From the NCBI GenBank assembly GCA_963769945.1, contig CAVYOA010000016.1:1-64000 (forward strand): a stretch of DNA of 64,000 bases. The letters are read 5' to 3'. Under the pieces are notes generated by a model that saw only the letters and a list, made by a program, of their open reading frames with translations, was not told the origin of the DNA and searched no databases. The position numbers and the translations under genes are program-made. The stretch's first letter is position 1; every line of letters begins with the position of its first letter. Source of the stretch: WHSW01 sp963769945. GTDB taxonomy: Bacteria; Actinomycetota; Thermoleophilia; Solirubrobacterales; 70-9. Positions 62,591-64,000 of the stretch are shown piece after piece.

Positions 62591-64000
62591 TCAGCCTCCG
62601 ATTCGTGCGCCCGTCGGACCTCGGCGGACGAGGGCGATCAAGGTCGCAATCGTGAATGCGGCGAGGAAGATCAGCAGGATCGCAGCAGCTCTGCCAGGTT
62701 CGAGCGCAAAGAAGTCGGACCCGTAGTCGTCGGCGCGAGCGAGCGCGGGATCGGCGGCAATCCGTTCGTTCATCTCCACGGCGTTGCCAAGGCCCGCAAG
62801 CGACCATCGCGCGATCACGAGGTTGGAGAGGCTCGAGATCGGCTCGGACATCCTGTCGATCGGCACCAAGGCTCCGGCGAACAGCAGCTGCGGGATCAGC
62901 GTCAAGGGGATGAAGCTCGTCGCCTGCTCCTGGCTGCTGACGATCGCCGAGACCAAGAGCCCGAGGGCGACGGCGACGAAGCTGGTCAGGACGAGCAGCC
63001 CGGTGACGATGAGATAGGCGCTCGCGGGTTCGTCGAGGGGCCTGATCGCAAGTACGCAGTAGGTGAGCAGGATCGTCTGCAGCGCCACCACCGCGCCCAG
63101 CACCAGTCCTTTCGAGAGCAGGTAGGCGCCCCAGCGAACACCGACCGCGGCCTCGCGCATGATCACGGGCCGCTCCTTGACGATCTCGCGGGCGGCGGTG
63201 ATCGCTCCGAACCAGATTGCGGTGGTGGCGAGCACGAACAGCAGCTGGATCGCATATCGCGGGTCGCCCGCCGCGTCGGGACCCACAGCTCGCTCGAACA
63301 GTCCCGGCTCGAACAGAAACGCCGTCGCCAGCGCGATCAGCGGAACCTGCCCGAAGAGGATCGCGAGATTGCGCCGATCGCGCGAGAACACGCGCAGATA
63401 CCTTGCGCTGAGCACCGCCGCCTGGCGACCGAAACGCTGCTTGGCCCGTAGCGAGCCTGCCGGCCCGGGCTCGGGCGCCGCCGCTTCCTCGGTATTCGCC
63501 GCCGGCAGGCGCGACTGACCTGCCTCGAAATCCGATCGCCATTGCTCGGAGCCGCGCGCGAGCAGGCGGTCATAGATCTCGTCATAGCTCTCGACGCCGA
63601 AGAAGTCCAGCGCTTCGCGAGGCGACCCGTAGAAGGTGAGGACGCCGCCACGACCGAAGACCGCAAGTTTGTCGCAGAGGTCGAGGCTGCGGGTGGCGTG
63701 GGTAACGACGACAACCGCTCGCTCGCCGGGATGGGCGAGCTCGCGAAACAGCCGCATCATCTGGGCTTCGAGGCCCGGATCGAGCCCCGTGGTGGGCTCG
63801 TCGAGGCAAAGCAGGCTGGGACGGTTGAGCAGCTCCGAGGCGACCCCCGCGCGCTTGCGCTGGCCTCCCGAGAGCCGCCCGATGCGCTTCGATGCGTGCT
63901 CGTCCAATGAGAGCTCGACCAGGACGCGCTCGATCGTGGCCTCGAGCTCGCGTCGTTCGATGTCGGCCGGCAGGCGCAGGCGCGCGGCGTAGGTGAGCGC
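62591..64000 (-). CDS. ABCG-like ABC transporter (ATPase-permease), truncated at window edge
   Basis: The C-terminal 470 residues of a fused ABC exporter, with the 5' end beyond 64000. The visible part has the ABC signature (RLSGGQRKRAGVASELL), Walker B (LLCLDEPTTGLDPGLEAQM) and the H-loop (VVVTHATRS). An ABC-2 permease domain with six TM helices follows (LNRPSLL precedes, then AILFGQVPLIALATAFLF to AAILLIFLAAFTIATLIALV). The signature VASELLNRPSLL and the ATPase-then-membrane order match ABCG/White half-transporters, which in actinomycetes often carry N-terminal FHA domains. Walker A lies outside the window. Cargo is unknown; a glycan or lipid is possible. Confidence 0.88.
   Translation of the reverse strand, partial: ALTYAARLRLPADIERRELEATIERVLVELSLDEHASKRIGRLSGGQRKRAGVASELLNRPSLLCLDEPTTGLDPGLEAQMMRLFRELAHPGERAVVVVTHATRSLDLCDKLAVFGRGGVLTFYGSPREALDFFGVESYDEIYDRLLARGSEQWRSDFEAGQSRLPAANTEEAAAPEPGPAGSLRAKQRFGRQAAVLSARYLRVFSRDRRNLAILFGQVPLIALATAFLFEPGLFERAVGPDAAGDPRYAIQLLFVLATTAIWFGAITAAREIVKERPVIMREAAVGVRWGAYLLSKGLVLGAVVALQTILLTYCVLAIRPLDEPASAYLIVTGLLVLTSFVAVALGLLVSAIVSSQEQATSFIPLTLIPQLLFAGALVPIDRMSEPISSLSNLVIARWSLAGLGNAVEMNERIAADPALARADDYGSDFFALEPGRAAAILLIFLAAFTIATLIALVRRGPTGARIGG

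Overview
The window is high-GC, densely packed DNA with short intergenic gaps and many 1-17 bp gene overlaps. The gene content points to an actinomycete, probably of the class Thermoleophilia (Solirubrobacterales-like). It includes a WS/DGAT-type acyltransferase, a SUF iron-sulfur system with a Rieske ferredoxin and an Rrf2 regulator, IspH of the MEP pathway, FadR-type GntR regulators, a mycobacterial CysO-like sulfur carrier and a sigma-F-type promoter upstream of a STAS antagonist. The taxonomic placement is inference. No rRNA, tRNA, CRISPR array or insertion sequence was recognised.

About 22 of roughly 65 genes are interrupted by one or more single-base frame shifts although their protein families are otherwise intact. 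Examples are the aldehyde dehydrogenase, glutamine synthetase, permease, both partners of the first two-component system, the Ni transporter, CDF, ZIP, the second Fur, EfeO, EfeB, a phosphodiesterase, one PhyH protein and three glycosidase-like genes. The breaks cluster at about 4-6 kb, 29.2-34.6 kb and 51-54.6 kb. This looks more like uncorrected sequence or assembly error than real decay, so the broken genes are reported here as single loci.

Layout. 0-10.1 kb: an amine/amino-acid catabolic locus. One operon on the minus strand carries an APC permease, a gamma-glutamylamine-synthetase-like GS, a PuuD-like hydrolase, an ALDH and an SDR. A divergent pair on the plus strand carries a choline-kinase-like phosphotransferase and a dimethylglycine/sarcosine-dehydrogenase-like flavoprotein. 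10.1-15.1 kb: an OmpR-type two-component system, a GntR regulator, HAD/hypothetical/FxsA genes and a SufT-like protein. 15.1-25.5 kb: a sulfotransferase, a Fur-NicO-His-rich metal locus with a perfect operator-like palindrome, a DMT transporter, a WS/DGAT, an M28 peptidase, a membrane-bound sigma-like protein, ispH and a CDF exporter. 25.5-29.2 kb: a CxxC-less thioredoxin-like protein divergent from an operon of a heme-oxygenase-like diiron protein, a tiny membrane protein, a micro-ORF, a cupredoxin-like protein and a polytopic membrane protein. 29.2-34.6 kb: a phosphodiesterase, ZIP and Fur genes sharing a Fur/Zur-type box, and efeO-efeB behind a 34-bp iron-box-like palindrome.

34.6-43.1 kb: a STAS antagonist with a sigma-F-like promoter, then a SUF system split into Rieske-sufB-sufD and Rrf2-sufC-sufS-(glycosidase)-sufU. 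43.1-47 kb: a non-coding stretch with a perfect 18-bp hairpin, a NarL-type two-component system, an HtpX-like protease and a PhyH dioxygenase. 47-51 kb: a second PhyH protein, a GT2, a rhodanese-E1 fusion with a CysO-like carrier that has a tail after its Gly-Gly, and a YjbR protein. 51-64 kb: three tandem secreted clan GH-A-like proteins related to the one in the suf cluster, then an exopolysaccharide locus (Wzy-like ligase with TPRs, glycosyltransferases, a polyprenyl-phosphate sugar transferase, a methyltransferase) and a truncated ABCG-type transporter at the right edge.
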